NCBI GenBank assembly: GCA_937993755.1
Contig: CALKMA010000012.1
Coordinates: forward strand, 62,001-126,000
Length of the DNA stretch: 64,000 nucleotides
Source of the DNA: HGM13233 sp900762805
GTDB taxonomy: Bacteria; Bacillota; Clostridia; Oscillospirales; Ruminococcaceae
Direction: 5' to 3'
The notes beneath the pieces were generated by a model. That model made no database searches. It was not told where the DNA came from and saw only the letters and a list, made by a program, of their open reading frames with translations. Each line of letters opens with the position of its first letter. Position 1 is the stretch's first letter. Both the position numbers and the translations under genes were made by a program. Shown piece after piece: positions 7,724 through 15,975 of the stretch.

Positions 7724-8221
7724 ATGCTTGAAAACGCTTTTTCGCCCGATGGGATGATCGTCCGGCAGTCGCTGGCAACCGATGTGCCCTACGGGCGCTA
7801 TCCGTCGAGCCGCAACGGCTGCGGCTGGATCGCCACCTATAATCTGCTGCGCGCCGTCGGCCGCCCGCAGACGCCGGAGGCCGTCCGCACCCGTCTGGCC
7901 AAAACGCTGCTGTTCGGCGGGCGCTTCGGCACGCAGCTTTACGCCATGCTCTGGATGCTGCACCGCGCAGGGGTGCGCTTCACCGTCACCTTTTCGCGCA
8001 GACGCATCCTGCTGGCCGTTCGGGAGGGCCGCAGCGGCCTGCTGCTCTACCGCTGGAAGCGGTACGGGCACTACATCGTTTTTACGCCCGGCGAGACGGG
8101 CGAGCGGCTGCTCAATTGCAGCGAATACGAGAGCGGCAGCGCCCGGACGCTGGACGGGCTTTTCAAAAAGGTGCGGCCGTGGCTGACGGCCGCCGTCATC
8201 GTCAAGGAGGATAGACCATGA
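7724..8221 (+). CDS. C39-like papain-fold protein
   Basis: A 165-residue protein from ATG 7724 (GGGGG-type site upstream). The order NGCGWIATYNLL (Cys33), RYGHYIVF (His116) and LLNCSE (Asn131) matches the Cys-His-Asn/Asp layout of C39-like cysteine peptidases and related transamidases. There is no signal peptide or membrane helix, so it is cytosolic unless partnered. Its stop overlaps the start of the small membrane protein at 8218 (ATGA), so the two are coupled. Whether it cleaves a peptide or acts as a bacimethrin/BtrH-like transferase cannot be told. Confidence 0.6.
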   Translation: MLENAFSPDGMIVRQSLATDVPYGRYPSSRNGCGWIATYNLLRAVGRPQTPEAVRTRLAKTLLFGGRFGTQLYAMLWMLHRAGVRFTVTFSRRRILLAVREGRSGLLLYRWKRYGHYIVFTPGETGERLLNCSEYESGSARTLDGLFKKVRPWLTAAVIVKEDRP

Positions 8222-8475
8222 ACATGGCTCTTGTGGCAAAAGCAGGAAAGCTGGCTGTGCGGCAGTGCCGGCGCGACATCAGGAACCCTAAAAAGCGGCC
8301 GCGCGTGCTATGGCTGCTTGGCGCCGGAACGGCGGCAGCCGGTGCCGTGCTGGCCGTTAAGCTGCCGCAGTGGAAGCGGCAGGCCGAGCTGGGGCGCATG
8401 GTGCGCCATGCCGAGGCCGGCCGGCAGCAGCAGCTGGAGGATGCCCTGCTGGGCGCCGGCCGGGATGATGCGTGA
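8218..8475 (+). CDS. Small single-pass membrane protein, 85 aa
   Basis: Overlaps the preceding stop codon by four bases (ATGA), with an AAGGAGG just upstream. Residues 1-28 are strongly basic (RQCRRDIRNPKKRPR), residues 29-48 form one membrane helix (VLWLLGAGTAAAGAVLAVKL), and the rest is a charged, glutamine-rich helix. Positive charge before the helix predicts a cytosolic N-terminus. No family recognised; the coupling suggests partnership with the C39-like protein. Confidence 0.65.
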   Translation: MNMALVAKAGKLAVRQCRRDIRNPKKRPRVLWLLGAGTAAAGAVLAVKLPQWKRQAELGRMVRHAEAGRQQQLEDALLGAGRDDA

Positions 8476-8579
8476 CCGGCCCGCAGGGAGCCGCCTGTAT
8501 TTGAAAAGCGGCGCGGCCTTGTGTCGGTAAGCCGGTTTTCCGAATTTTTTGCCGTTTCTTTCGCCTGACACAGTTTTTC

Positions 8580-8608
8580 TTGCATTTATCGTTCAGGTGT
8601 GCTATACT
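8580..8608 (+). promoter_or_regulatory. Promoter of the leader peptide / CorC-like transcript
   Basis: TTGCAT (8580-8585), 17 bases, then TATACT (8603-8608) preceded by TGC, giving an extended -10. Transcription would begin near 8615, about 210 bases before the transporter start, leaving room for the leader ORF and terminator. Confidence 0.75.
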
Positions 8609-8653
8609 ATCATATAATAAGCAAGCGCAAGCTTGGTTTCAGAAAGGTGGAGC

Positions 8654-8707
8654 ATGTTGGAAGACCCCCTTAGTCGACGATGTTCGGCAGCACAACCTTG
8701 TAATTGA
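8654..8707 (+). CDS. Putative 17-residue leader peptide
   Basis: A short frame, MLEDPLSRRCSAAQPCN, begins at ATG 8654 with a very good ribosome binding site (AGAAAGGTGG, four bases away) and stops at TGA 8705-8707. The stop abuts the 5' arm of the terminator at 8708, the geometry of a translational attenuator. The Glu-Asp-Pro run near its start is of the kind that destabilises ribosomes at low Mg2+ in enterobacterial MgtL; the downstream gene is a CorC/CNNM-type protein. Its being translated is inferred. Confidence 0.55.
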   Translation: MLEDPLSRRCSAAQPCN

Positions 8708-8780
8708 GCACAGCCGGAGCCGGCCGGCGCCGCGCCCGTTTTGGGGCAGCGCGGGGCGGGTCGTTGCTGTGCATTTTTTT
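8708..8780 (+). terminator. Leader terminator / attenuator upstream of the CorC-like gene
   Basis: GCACAGC (8708-8714) pairs with GCTGTGC (8766-8772). Inside, CCGCGC (8730-8735) can pair with GCGCGG (8749-8754). An A and seven T's (8774-8780) follow. The element stands between promoter and coding sequence, so it should limit transcription of the transporter unless relieved. A possible competing pairing is GCAGCA at 8687-8692, inside the leader frame, with the terminator's 3' arm; this is weak. Confidence 0.6.
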
Positions 8781-8828
8781 GATGTCAATTTTTAAATCTT
8801 GATTTATTTTGAAAGGAAACAAATTCCC

Positions 8829-10169
8829 ATGGAAGGCCACTTAGGTCTGCAACTGCTTCTGCAATTCGTACTCATCTTTATCAACGCTTTCTTCGCCATG
8901 TCGGAGATCGCCGTCATTTCCCTCAACGAGGGAAAGGTGCGCCGCCGCGCCGAGGAGGGCGACCGCGTCTCCAAGCGGCTTTTGAAAATGGTGACTGAGC
9001 CTTCAGGCTTTCTCTCGACCATCCAGATCGCCATTACGCTGTCCGGCTTCCTTGGCTCGGCCTTCGCCGCCCAGAATCTCGCCACGCGCCTGAGCAGCTG
9101 GCTGGTCAACGACTGCGGCTGGAATATAGCCCAGTCAACGCTTGAAACGCTGTCGGTCATCGCCATCACACTGGCGCTGTCCTACATAACCCTTATTTTC
9201 GGCGAGCTGGTGCCCAAGCGCATCGCCATGAACAACCCCGAAAAGGTGGCCGGCTTTGTCAGCGGTGTCCTGTCGGCGGTGGCAACGGTGCTGCGCCCCG
9301 TCGTCTGGTTTCTGGCCAAATCGACCAACGGCGTGCTGCGCCTCATCGGCATTGACCCCAATGAGAATTCCGAGAAGGTATCGGAGGATGATATCCGTCT
9401 GATGGTCGATATCGGCGAGGAGAAGGGCACCATCGAGAGCAACGAAAAGGAGCTTATCGAGAACATCTTTGAATTCAACAACACCACGGCGGCCGATATC
9501 ATGGTACACCGCACCGATATGGTGGTGCTGTGGCTGGAGGACCCGCTCGACACCATCATCGAAACCATTCAGGACAGCGGCCTTTCCCGCTTTCCGGTCT
9601 GCGGCGAGGATGTTGACGATGTGCGCGGTATCCTGCGCTCGCGCGAGCTGTTCCTCAACCTGCACAGCAAGCAGCCCAAGCCGCTGTCGGAGCTGGTCAT
9701 GCCGGCCTATTTTGTGCCCGAAACGGTGCGTACCGACGTATTGTTCCGCGATATGCAGGCCAAGAAGACCCATATGTCCATTGTCATCGACGAGTTCGGC
9801 GGCATCAGTGGCCTTGTGACGATGGAGGATCTGCTGGAGGAGATCGTCGGCAAGATCTTTGACGAATCGGATAAGACCGAGCCGGCCGAAATCACCCCGC
9901 TCGGCGACGATACCTGGCGCGTCGCCGGCTCGGCCACCATCGAGGATATCAACGAGGCCCTCGGCATCAAGCTGGAGGAGAGCGACGAGTATGAAACGCT
10001 CGGCGGCCTCATCTATAACAACCTCACCTCTATCCCGCCCGACGGCAGTCAGCCGGAGATCCGCATCGATTGTCTCGACATCAAGGTCGATCTCATCGAG
10101 GACCGCCGCATCGAATGGGCGACCGTCAAGGTCATCCGCCCCGAACCGAAGGACGAGAATAAAGAGTAG
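8829..10169 (+). CDS. CNNM/CorC (HlyC) family transporter with CBS domains
   Basis: A 446-residue membrane protein with the order CNNM transmembrane domain (about 1-190; FINAFFAMSEIAVISLNEGKV at the start, then IQIAITLSGFLGSAF and ITLIFGELVPKRIA), two CBS domains (about 205-330; IMVHRTDMV, GLSRFPVCGED, HMSIVIDEFGGISGLVTMEDLLEEIVG), and a CorC_HlyC C-terminal domain. The family is linked to Mg2+ or Co2+ transport. The start is ATG 8829 behind GAAAGGAAA; an in-frame TTG at 8799 lacks a binding site. Expression is probably set by the attenuator upstream. Confidence 0.93.
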   Translation: MEGHLGLQLLLQFVLIFINAFFAMSEIAVISLNEGKVRRRAEEGDRVSKRLLKMVTEPSGFLSTIQIAITLSGFLGSAFAAQNLATRLSSWLVNDCGWNIAQSTLETLSVIAITLALSYITLIFGELVPKRIAMNNPEKVAGFVSGVLSAVATVLRPVVWFLAKSTNGVLRLIGIDPNENSEKVSEDDIRLMVDIGEEKGTIESNEKELIENIFEFNNTTAADIMVHRTDMVVLWLEDPLDTIIETIQDSGLSRFPVCGEDVDDVRGILRSRELFLNLHSKQPKPLSELVMPAYFVPETVRTDVLFRDMQAKKTHMSIVIDEFGGISGLVTMEDLLEEIVGKIFDESDKTEPAEITPLGDDTWRVAGSATIEDINEALGIKLEESDEYETLGGLIYNNLTSIPPDGSQPEIRIDCLDIKVDLIEDRRIEWATVKVIRPEPKDENKE

Positions 10170-10192
10170 TTTTTTCAGACAGAAAGCATAAG

Positions 10193-10230
10193 CCCCCTCT
10201 GACCGCACCTTTACGCGGCCAAAGGGGGAT
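10193..10230 (+). terminator. Terminator after the CorC-like gene
   Basis: CCCCCT (10193-10198) pairs with AGGGGG (10223-10228), with an inner CCGC/GCGG stem, followed by ATTT. Confidence 0.6.
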
Positions 10231-10355
10231 TTGCAACCACAGGTTGCGGCGTCTGCAACGCAGAATGTATGGCGCGGCCGATCTGATTCCGGTATCATAA
10301 CAGTATACAGGGGCAGCGTGCCTGCCCGATAGACAGACAAAGGAGAAATATTCAC

Positions 10356-11153
10356 ATGACAGTCAGTGTTGCCGACAAATTGGTGGAGCTTAGAAAAAAG
10401 AGCGGCCTTTCGCAGGAGGAGCTTGCCGAAAAGCTGGGCGTCAGCCGGCAGGCCATCAGCAAGTGGGAACGGGCTGAAGCCTCGCCCGATACCGATAACC
10501 TGATCATGCTTGCCCGGCTGTACGGCATTTCGCTCGATGAGCTGCTGCTCGACCGCGCCGCCGCCGAGCCGGCGGACGCCATCGACGGAGGACGGAGTCA
10601 GAGCGGCACCCATGCGGGAGACGGCAGAGACGGCGGCTCCGGCAGCCGATCGGCGGAGGAGCGGGTGCGCCGCGCCCGTTTCCGCCGTTTGAAAAAGGTC
10701 GTGGTGCCGGCGGCGGTGCTGATTTACCTCGCCGTCAGCTTCATCACCCACCGGTGGGATATCACATGGATCGTGTTCCTGATGCTCCCGGTCATTTTCA
10801 GCATCATCCGGCTGTTTTATATCGGCCGGCCGGCCGGCGCGGTCATCCCCGCGCTGGTGACGGCTGCCTATCTTGTTCTGGGGCTGGCATGGGGGCTGTG
10901 GCACCCGGCGTGGATTATATTCCTGTTCATTCCGCTGGCTTACAGCCTGTGGGCGGCCATCCGTGACCGCCGGCCCGATGAATTTGAATGGTCGGTGCTG
11001 GTCACCATTGTTTTTCTACTGCTCGGCTTTCAGTGGGGGCTGTGGCATCCCGGCTGGCTGGTGTTTCTTACCATTCCCGTTTATGATGCCCTTTTTCCCG
11101 CGGCCGATCAGGAGGACGATGATCAGGAGGACGATGGAGACCTTGAGCTCTAA
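10356..11153 (+). CDS. XRE-family regulator fused to a four-helix membrane domain
   Basis: A 265-residue protein. Residues 5-60 are a Cro/C1-type helix-turn-helix (LVELRKKSGLSQEELAEKLGVSRQAISKWE), followed by a glycine/serine-rich linker and, from about 115, four hydrophobic segments in two similar pairs, each with a W-G-L-W-HP motif. The tail is a run of Asp, Glu and Gln. HTH proteins with such membrane tails are common in Firmicutes and are thought to sense envelope state, but no partner gene lies here. AAAGGAGAAA precedes ATG 10356. Confidence 0.85.
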   Translation: MTVSVADKLVELRKKSGLSQEELAEKLGVSRQAISKWERAEASPDTDNLIMLARLYGISLDELLLDRAAAEPADAIDGGRSQSGTHAGDGRDGGSGSRSAEERVRRARFRRLKKVVVPAAVLIYLAVSFITHRWDITWIVFLMLPVIFSIIRLFYIGRPAGAVIPALVTAAYLVLGLAWGLWHPAWIIFLFIPLAYSLWAAIRDRRPDEFEWSVLVTIVFLLLGFQWGLWHPGWLVFLTIPVYDALFPAADQEDDDQEDDGDLEL

Positions 11154-11622
11154 GCGGCCTTTGCGGCGGGCAGGCATACCCTTGACCTTCCGAACCTCGG
11201 ACGCGGCATGAAAGCAAGGACCTTGGTCTGTCGGACAGGAAGGCGGCATAGGCAAGGAAATATTACAGATGGTATACTCTTGCTCAAATAGAACAAAACG
11301 GAGGCTTGCGAGGGATCAGGAGCCTGCCGGCGCATGAAGTATTTCAGCCTGACAGGCAGAAGCCGCCCTTGAGCGGCTTCGCCCGCTGTATCTGCGGTAT
11401 CTCCGAATGAGACCGCCCCCCGGCGGCGCGGCTGACCGGCGCCCGGTCTGTGGGCGCTGCCGGTGCTTCCGACATGCCGTTCCCGCAGCGCTTTGCCGCA
11501 CATATATCTCCGCTTGAATATAAAGACGTTTGCCCCAAAAGGCTGTCTGCCGGCGCGGCCATGTATAGCGGCGGTCGGAACGGGTCATACTATCGGTAAA
11601 TCAAATCAAGGAGGCATTTTCC
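11154..11622 (+). other. Intergenic region, no gene seen
   Basis: This 469-base stretch holds no convincing coding frame. Visible items are a TATACT-type -10 near 11273 without a clear -35, and a small hairpin AGCCGC/GCGGCT near 11360-11385. The promoter of the following DUF1540 gene is not obvious. Confidence 0.4.
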
Positions 11623-11796
11623 ATGAAAGACAGACCCAACCGCTGCATCCGCTGCAATGTTGAAAGCTGCGAGAACCATTGCGAGAACGAGAGCTATTGC
11701 TCGCTTCAGGCCATCGAGATCGGTACGCATGAAAAGCATCCCAAGATGACCGAATGCACCGACTGCAAGTCGTTCGTCAAGCGGCAGGACTACTGA
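11623..11796 (+). CDS. DUF1540 cysteine-rich miniprotein
   Basis: A 57-residue protein beginning at ATG 11623 with AAGGAGG upstream. Eight cysteines are arranged as C-x2-C-x4-C-x4-C-x5-C and, after a gap, C-x2-C, ending in SFVKRQDY. This spacing (RCIRCNVESCENHCE ... CTDCKSF) is that of DUF1540 domains, presumed metal-binding and frequent in sporulating Clostridia. Function unknown. It is too short to be found by a length cut-off but has a strong binding site. Confidence 0.85.
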   Translation: MKDRPNRCIRCNVESCENHCENESYCSLQAIEIGTHEKHPKMTECTDCKSFVKRQDY

Positions 11797-12267
11797 GCTT
11801 CGCCTGACAGGCCGGACAGGCGCGAAGCCGTGGCCGGCCCCAGTGCGGCGGGCGTTCGGCCTCCGGCGGCAGGCCGCCGCTGACGGCCGCCCCGCGCTGC
11901 CCAAGGCCGGCGTTTTGATTTCAAGGAAGAATATGATCCGGCACGGCCCCCGCATAGCGGGGGCCGTTCTGCTGCGTGCCGGCGGCTCTTTTGCCGGTCA
12001 GGCCCGACCGGCCGGCGGCAGGGCCGAGCGTTACGCCCGGATGCGTTTAATCATTTGGCTGCCGCTTCGCTGCGATTTCCGGGCGGCAGGTGGAAATGCA
12101 TACTTATGAATATCTCAAAACAATGCTATATCTTTTCAAAAAAATTGCGATATTGTATTTGCATATTTAGGGTCGTTCATGCAAGGATCCTGCACGGCTT
12201 CCGTTTGCCTTTCCCGCCTTTTTTGACAGTTCCCGAAGAAGCGGAAATATCGCATGCCAACAATGTG
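11797..12267 (+). other. Intergenic region before the sugar ABC operon
   Basis: No gene is seen. CGGCCCCCG at 11948-11966 forms a tight hairpin with CGGGGGCCG that may end the DUF1540 transcript, although no T-run follows. Bases from about 12100 to 12180 are markedly AT-rich compared with the surroundings and may hold upstream regulatory sites for the operon. Confidence 0.4.
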
Positions 12268-12315
12268 TTGACAAATCTGATGCCTGCTGATATAATGTCA
12301 ACAGCTCAATTGAGC
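12268..12315 (+). promoter_or_regulatory. Promoter and candidate operator of the mgl-type operon
   Basis: A near-consensus promoter: TTGACA (12268-12273), 17 bases, TATAAT (12291-12296). TGTTGAC at the -35 is mirrored by GTCAACA at 12297-12303. Directly after the expected start point lies a perfect twelve-base palindrome, GCTCAATTGAGC (12304-12315), well placed for a repressor. Confidence 0.8.
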
Positions 12316-12341
12316 AAATTTAATAAAACCAGGAGTTAAGG

Positions 12342-13328
12342 ATGAAAAGAATTATTACACTTGTTTTGGCACTCGTACTTACCTTCGTGCTGGTCGCCTG
12401 CAATCAACCCGGCAGCGATGTCAAGACCTATAAGGTCGGTGTCTCGATCTATAAGTTCGACGACAACTTCATGACGCTCTATCGCGAGGAGCTCCAAAAA
12501 TACTTCAAGACCAAGGAAACCGACACGGTCAAGTACGATGTCACTGTCGTTGATGGGAAGAACGACATGGCTACGCAGACTGAGCAGGTCCAGACCTTCA
12601 TCAGCCAGGGCGTCGATGTCATGATCATCAACCTGGTGCAGTCCTCTTCGGCTGCCACAGTTACCAACCTGGCCAAGGAAGCCAACATCCCCGTTGTTTA
12701 CATCAACCGTGAGCCGTCCGCCGAGGACATGAAGGGCTGGGATAAGATTTGCTACGTCGGCGCTGACGCCCGTCAGTCCGGCACCTTCCAGGGCCAGATC
12801 ATCCGCGACCTGCCCGACCACGGCGACGCCGATGGCGACGGCACTGTCCGCTATGTCATGATCATGGGTGACCCTGAGAACGTCGATGCGCAGTACCGCA
12901 CCGAATTCTCCATCAAGGCGCTCGAAGAAGCCAACATCGCGGTCGAGAAGCTGTTTGAGCAGCGCGGCGACTGGGAACAGGCCAAGGGTCAGGAGCTGGC
13001 AGCCACCGCTCTTTCTCAGTACGGCGAAAAGGTTGATGTTATTTTCTGCAACAACGACGGCATGGCTGTCGGTGCCGCGCAGGCTATCTCTGCGGCCGGC
13101 CGCAAGGTCGGCGAGGACATCTATCTCGTTGGCGTTGACGCCATCGACGATGCCATCGATCTGATCAAGGCCGGCAAAATGACCGGCACCGTTCTGAACG
13201 ACCATGTCGGGCAGTCCCACACCGCTGTCGATGCGGCCATCCGCTACCTCAACGGCGAGGCGGTCGAGACCTACTACACGGTTGACTACGTCAAGGTCGA
13301 TGAGGAGTACATCAAGAATAACAAATAA
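12342..13328 (+). CDS. mglB: Galactose/glucose-type ABC substrate-binding lipoprotein
   Basis: A 328-residue periplasmic-binding-protein-type lipoprotein. A signal peptide with lipobox LVAC puts the mature Cys at residue 20. The rest is a type I sugar-binding fold with MglB-like features: VGVSIYKFDDNFM at the start of the mature part, VVYINREPS, YVGADARQSG, a DADGDGTVRYVMIMGDP segment resembling the Ca2+ loop region, and FCNNDGMAVGAAQAI near the hinge. AGGAG precedes ATG 12342. The substrate is probably a hexose such as galactose or glucose, inferred from family. Confidence 0.9.
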   Translation: MKRIITLVLALVLTFVLVACNQPGSDVKTYKVGVSIYKFDDNFMTLYREELQKYFKTKETDTVKYDVTVVDGKNDMATQTEQVQTFISQGVDVMIINLVQSSSAATVTNLAKEANIPVVYINREPSAEDMKGWDKICYVGADARQSGTFQGQIIRDLPDHGDADGDGTVRYVMIMGDPENVDAQYRTEFSIKALEEANIAVEKLFEQRGDWEQAKGQELAATALSQYGEKVDVIFCNNDGMAVGAAQAISAAGRKVGEDIYLVGVDAIDDAIDLIKAGKMTGTVLNDHVGQSHTAVDAAIRYLNGEAVETYYTVDYVKVDEEYIKNNK

Positions 13329-13353
13329 TTAGTAAGCTCAAAACCGAAGCAGG

Positions 13354-13391
13354 CGAAATGAGTGTGCGCCCTATCGCGCACACTCATTTCG
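13354..13391 (+). other. Perfect 15-bp intercistronic hairpin
   Basis: CGAAATGAGTGTGCG (13354-13368) pairs perfectly with 13377-13391 around an eight-base loop. No T-run follows, and the ABC ATPase begins 30 bases later, so it is more likely an mRNA-protecting or processing element that favours expression of the binding protein over the membrane components. Confidence 0.75.
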
Positions 13392-13420
13392 AATTCATTG
13401 CGCAGAAAAAGGAGAAAGCT

Positions 13421-14929
13421 ATGTCAGGATATATGCTGGAAATGCGGGGGGTAAGTAAGTCCTTTCCCGGCGTCAAGGCGCTTGACAAGGTCGATCTGAA
13501 CATCCGCCCCGGAACTGTCCATGCCCTGATGGGGGAAAACGGCGCCGGCAAATCGACGCTGATGAAATGCCTGTTCGGCATCTATAAGATGGATGCCGGA
13601 GAGATCATTTTCGAGGGAGAGAAGGTTACGATTGACAACCCCCTGCAGGCCCTCAAGATGGGAATTGCCATGGTGCATCAGGAGCTTCAGCCCATTCCCG
13701 ACCGTTCGATTGCCGAAAACATCTACTGCGGAAGATACCCCACAGTCAAGGGGCTTCCGTTCGTGGTCGATCATAAGCAGCTCTACGAGAAGACGGCCGA
13801 GCTGCTCCAGAGTCTTAATATGCACTTTGACCCGAAGGCCAAGCTGTCAACGCTTTCGGTCTCGCAGATGCAGATGGTCGAGATCGCCAAGGCCGTTTCG
13901 GAGCATGCCAGGGTCGTCATCATGGACGAGCCGACCTCCTCGCTGACCGAAAACGAGGTCGAGTCGCTCTTCGCCATCATCCGCAGTCTCACCGCGCGCG
14001 GCTGCTCCGTCATTTACATATCCCACAAAATGGATGAGATCCTCGCCATTTCGGACGAGGTCACCATCCTGCGCGACGGCGCCTACATCGGCACATGGCC
14101 GGCAGCCGAGCTGACCAAGGATCTCATTATTACCCGCATGGTCGGCCGCGAGCTGACCAACCTCTACCCGCCGCGCTCCAACACACCGGGCGAGGTGGTC
14201 TTCGAGGTGGAGGATTTTACCTCCATTCACCCAAAGTCCTTCCGAAACTGCTCCTTCCAGCTTCGAAAGGGCGAGATACTCGGTGTCAGCGGCCTTGTAG
14301 GCGCCCAGCGCACCGAGCTGATGGAGGGTCTGTTCGGCCTTCGCGCCGCCCAGAGCGGCACCATCATCTACAAGGGCAAGCGTCTGAAGATCGGCCGGCC
14401 GGCTGACGCCATCCACAATGGCGTTGCTCTGCTGACTGAGGACCGCCGCGGCTCCGGCATCTTCGGCGTGCTTTCGGTCAACGACAATGTTGCCGTGGCC
14501 TCACTGTCGCAGTATCTGGAATTCCACGCCATAATCAACAGCCGCAAGGTCAACAAGCTGGTCAAGGAAAAGATCGACGAGCTCAACATCAAGACACCCA
14601 GCGGCAAGACGCTGGTGCAGTCGCTGTCGGGCGGCAACCAGCAGAAGGTCATCATCAGCCGCTGGCTGGCCAACGACCCCGACGTGCTGATCCTTGATGA
14701 GCCGACCCGCGGCATCGACGTCGGCGCCAAATACGAGATATACTGCATCATCGCGGACCTGGCCAAGCGCGGCAAGAGCATCATCATGATTAGCTCGGAA
14801 ATGCCGGAGCTGATCGGTATGTGCGACCGTATCATGGTCATGTGCGACGGCCGTATTACCGGCACGGTCGAGGGCAGCGATATCAATCAGGAAAAGATCA
14901 TGCAGTATGCAACTGCCTTTGAAAACTGA
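13421..14929 (+). CDS. mglA: Sugar ABC transporter ATP-binding protein, two ATPase domains
   Basis: A 502-residue tandem ATPase of the ribose/galactose class. Domain 1 has Walker A GENGAGKST and Walker B VVIMDEPTSSL, with a relaxed signature LSVSQMQ. Domain 2 (from about residue 255) lacks a standard Walker A but has a signature LSGGNQQK and VLILDEPTRGIDVG, as in MglA and RbsA. The start is ATG 13421 behind AAAGGAGAAA; an earlier in-frame ATG lies inside the hairpin and was rejected. It drives sugar import with the permease that follows. Confidence 0.95.
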   Translation: MSGYMLEMRGVSKSFPGVKALDKVDLNIRPGTVHALMGENGAGKSTLMKCLFGIYKMDAGEIIFEGEKVTIDNPLQALKMGIAMVHQELQPIPDRSIAENIYCGRYPTVKGLPFVVDHKQLYEKTAELLQSLNMHFDPKAKLSTLSVSQMQMVEIAKAVSEHARVVIMDEPTSSLTENEVESLFAIIRSLTARGCSVIYISHKMDEILAISDEVTILRDGAYIGTWPAAELTKDLIITRMVGRELTNLYPPRSNTPGEVVFEVEDFTSIHPKSFRNCSFQLRKGEILGVSGLVGAQRTELMEGLFGLRAAQSGTIIYKGKRLKIGRPADAIHNGVALLTEDRRGSGIFGVLSVNDNVAVASLSQYLEFHAIINSRKVNKLVKEKIDELNIKTPSGKTLVQSLSGGNQQKVIISRWLANDPDVLILDEPTRGIDVGAKYEIYCIIADLAKRGKSIIMISSEMPELIGMCDRIMVMCDGRITGTVEGSDINQEKIMQYATAFEN

Positions 14930-14946
14930 GCAGGGGGAACATTTTT

Positions 14947-15972
14947 ATGAGTAATAATTCAGTCAAGGCGCCGGCCAACAAGCTGACCGCCAAGAAGGCC
15001 GTGAACTTCGTCATCAACAATGCCATCATCTTCATGATGCTCATCACGGCCATTGTTGTCACTTTTCTTGAGCCAAACTTTGCCTCGTCGTCCAACGCGC
15101 GCAACCTCATTAACAATACGGCGGTGCGCTTTATCATCGCGCTGGGCGTGTCGGGCTGCCTTATCAGCAAGGGCACTGACCTTTCGGCCGGCCGCCAGGT
15201 CGGCTTGGCTGCCTGCATCGCGGCGACGCTGCTGCAGCGCGCCGATTATTCGGCCAAGGTCTATCCCAATCTGCCCGAATTCAACGAGTGGCTGGTGCTG
15301 CTTATCGTCATCGCCATTCTGGCGGTGTTCGGCCTCTTCAACGGCATCGTCATTGCCTTCTTTAAGGTGCCGCCCTTTATCGCGACCCTCGGAACGCAGA
15401 CCATTATCTACGGCGCCTGCCAGATCTTCACCGGCTCGCAGCCCATCGGCGGCCTGAAGGAGAGCTACACCATCATTTCGACCGGCAAGCTGTTCGGCAG
15501 CGACTGGCTGCCCTATCTCGGCTTCTTCGCACTGTTCATCGGTCTGCTGATGTGGTTCCTCTACAATAAAACGCCGCACGGCAAATATATGTATGCCATC
15601 GGCGGCAACGAAAACGCCGCCGAGGTATCGGGCATCAACACCAACCGCACCAAGATCATTATCTACGTGCTCGCTTCGGTGCTCTACGCCATCGCCGGCT
15701 TCCTGCTCGGCGGCAAGGCAGGCGGGACCTCGGTCAACCTGGGGCAGGGCTATGAGCTGGAGGCCATCGCAGGCGCCACCATCGGCGGCGTTTCGACTTC
15801 GGGCGGCATCGGCCGTATCTCCGGCATCCTGATAGGCGTTCTGGTGTTCGAGCTGCTCAAGATCACCATGCAGTTCCTGAGCGTCAACGTTTCCTGGACC
15901 TACATTGTGCAGGGCATCGTCATCGTGCTGGCTGTTGCGCTCGACATCCGCAAGTACATTGCCAAGAAATAA
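14947..15972 (+). CDS. mglC: Sugar ABC transporter permease
   Basis: A 341-residue polytopic permease of the ribose/galactose ABC family with about eight to ten hydrophobic segments. Typical motifs are GTDLSAGRQVGLAA in the first third, FFKVPPFIATLGTQTI in the middle, and YAIGGNENAAEVSGIN followed by LEAIAGATIGGVSTSGGIG in the cytoplasmic EAA-like region. Begins 17 bases after the ATPase with AGGGGG as binding site. Completes the mglBAC-type importer. Confidence 0.95.
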   Translation: MSNNSVKAPANKLTAKKAVNFVINNAIIFMMLITAIVVTFLEPNFASSSNARNLINNTAVRFIIALGVSGCLISKGTDLSAGRQVGLAACIAATLLQRADYSAKVYPNLPEFNEWLVLLIVIAILAVFGLFNGIVIAFFKVPPFIATLGTQTIIYGACQIFTGSQPIGGLKESYTIISTGKLFGSDWLPYLGFFALFIGLLMWFLYNKTPHGKYMYAIGGNENAAEVSGINTNRTKIIIYVLASVLYAIAGFLLGGKAGGTSVNLGQGYELEAIAGATIGGVSTSGGIGRISGILIGVLVFELLKITMQFLSVNVSWTYIVQGIVIVLAVALDIRKYIAKK

Positions 15973-15975
15973 CCG

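Noticed and set aside
8708..8780. T-box, M-box or Mn2+ riboswitch before the CorC-like gene
   Set aside because: None of the conserved cores of these RNAs (T-box AGGGTGG, M-box or yybP-ykoY landmarks) are present; a leader-peptide attenuator explains the layout better.
8799..8828. TTG start extending the CorC-like protein by ten residues
   Set aside because: No binding site ahead of it; ATG 8829 has GAAAGGAAA at the right distance and matches the family's N-terminus.
13354..13391. Rho-independent terminator between mglB and mglA
   Set aside because: No T-run follows, and the ATPase and permease would be left without a promoter.
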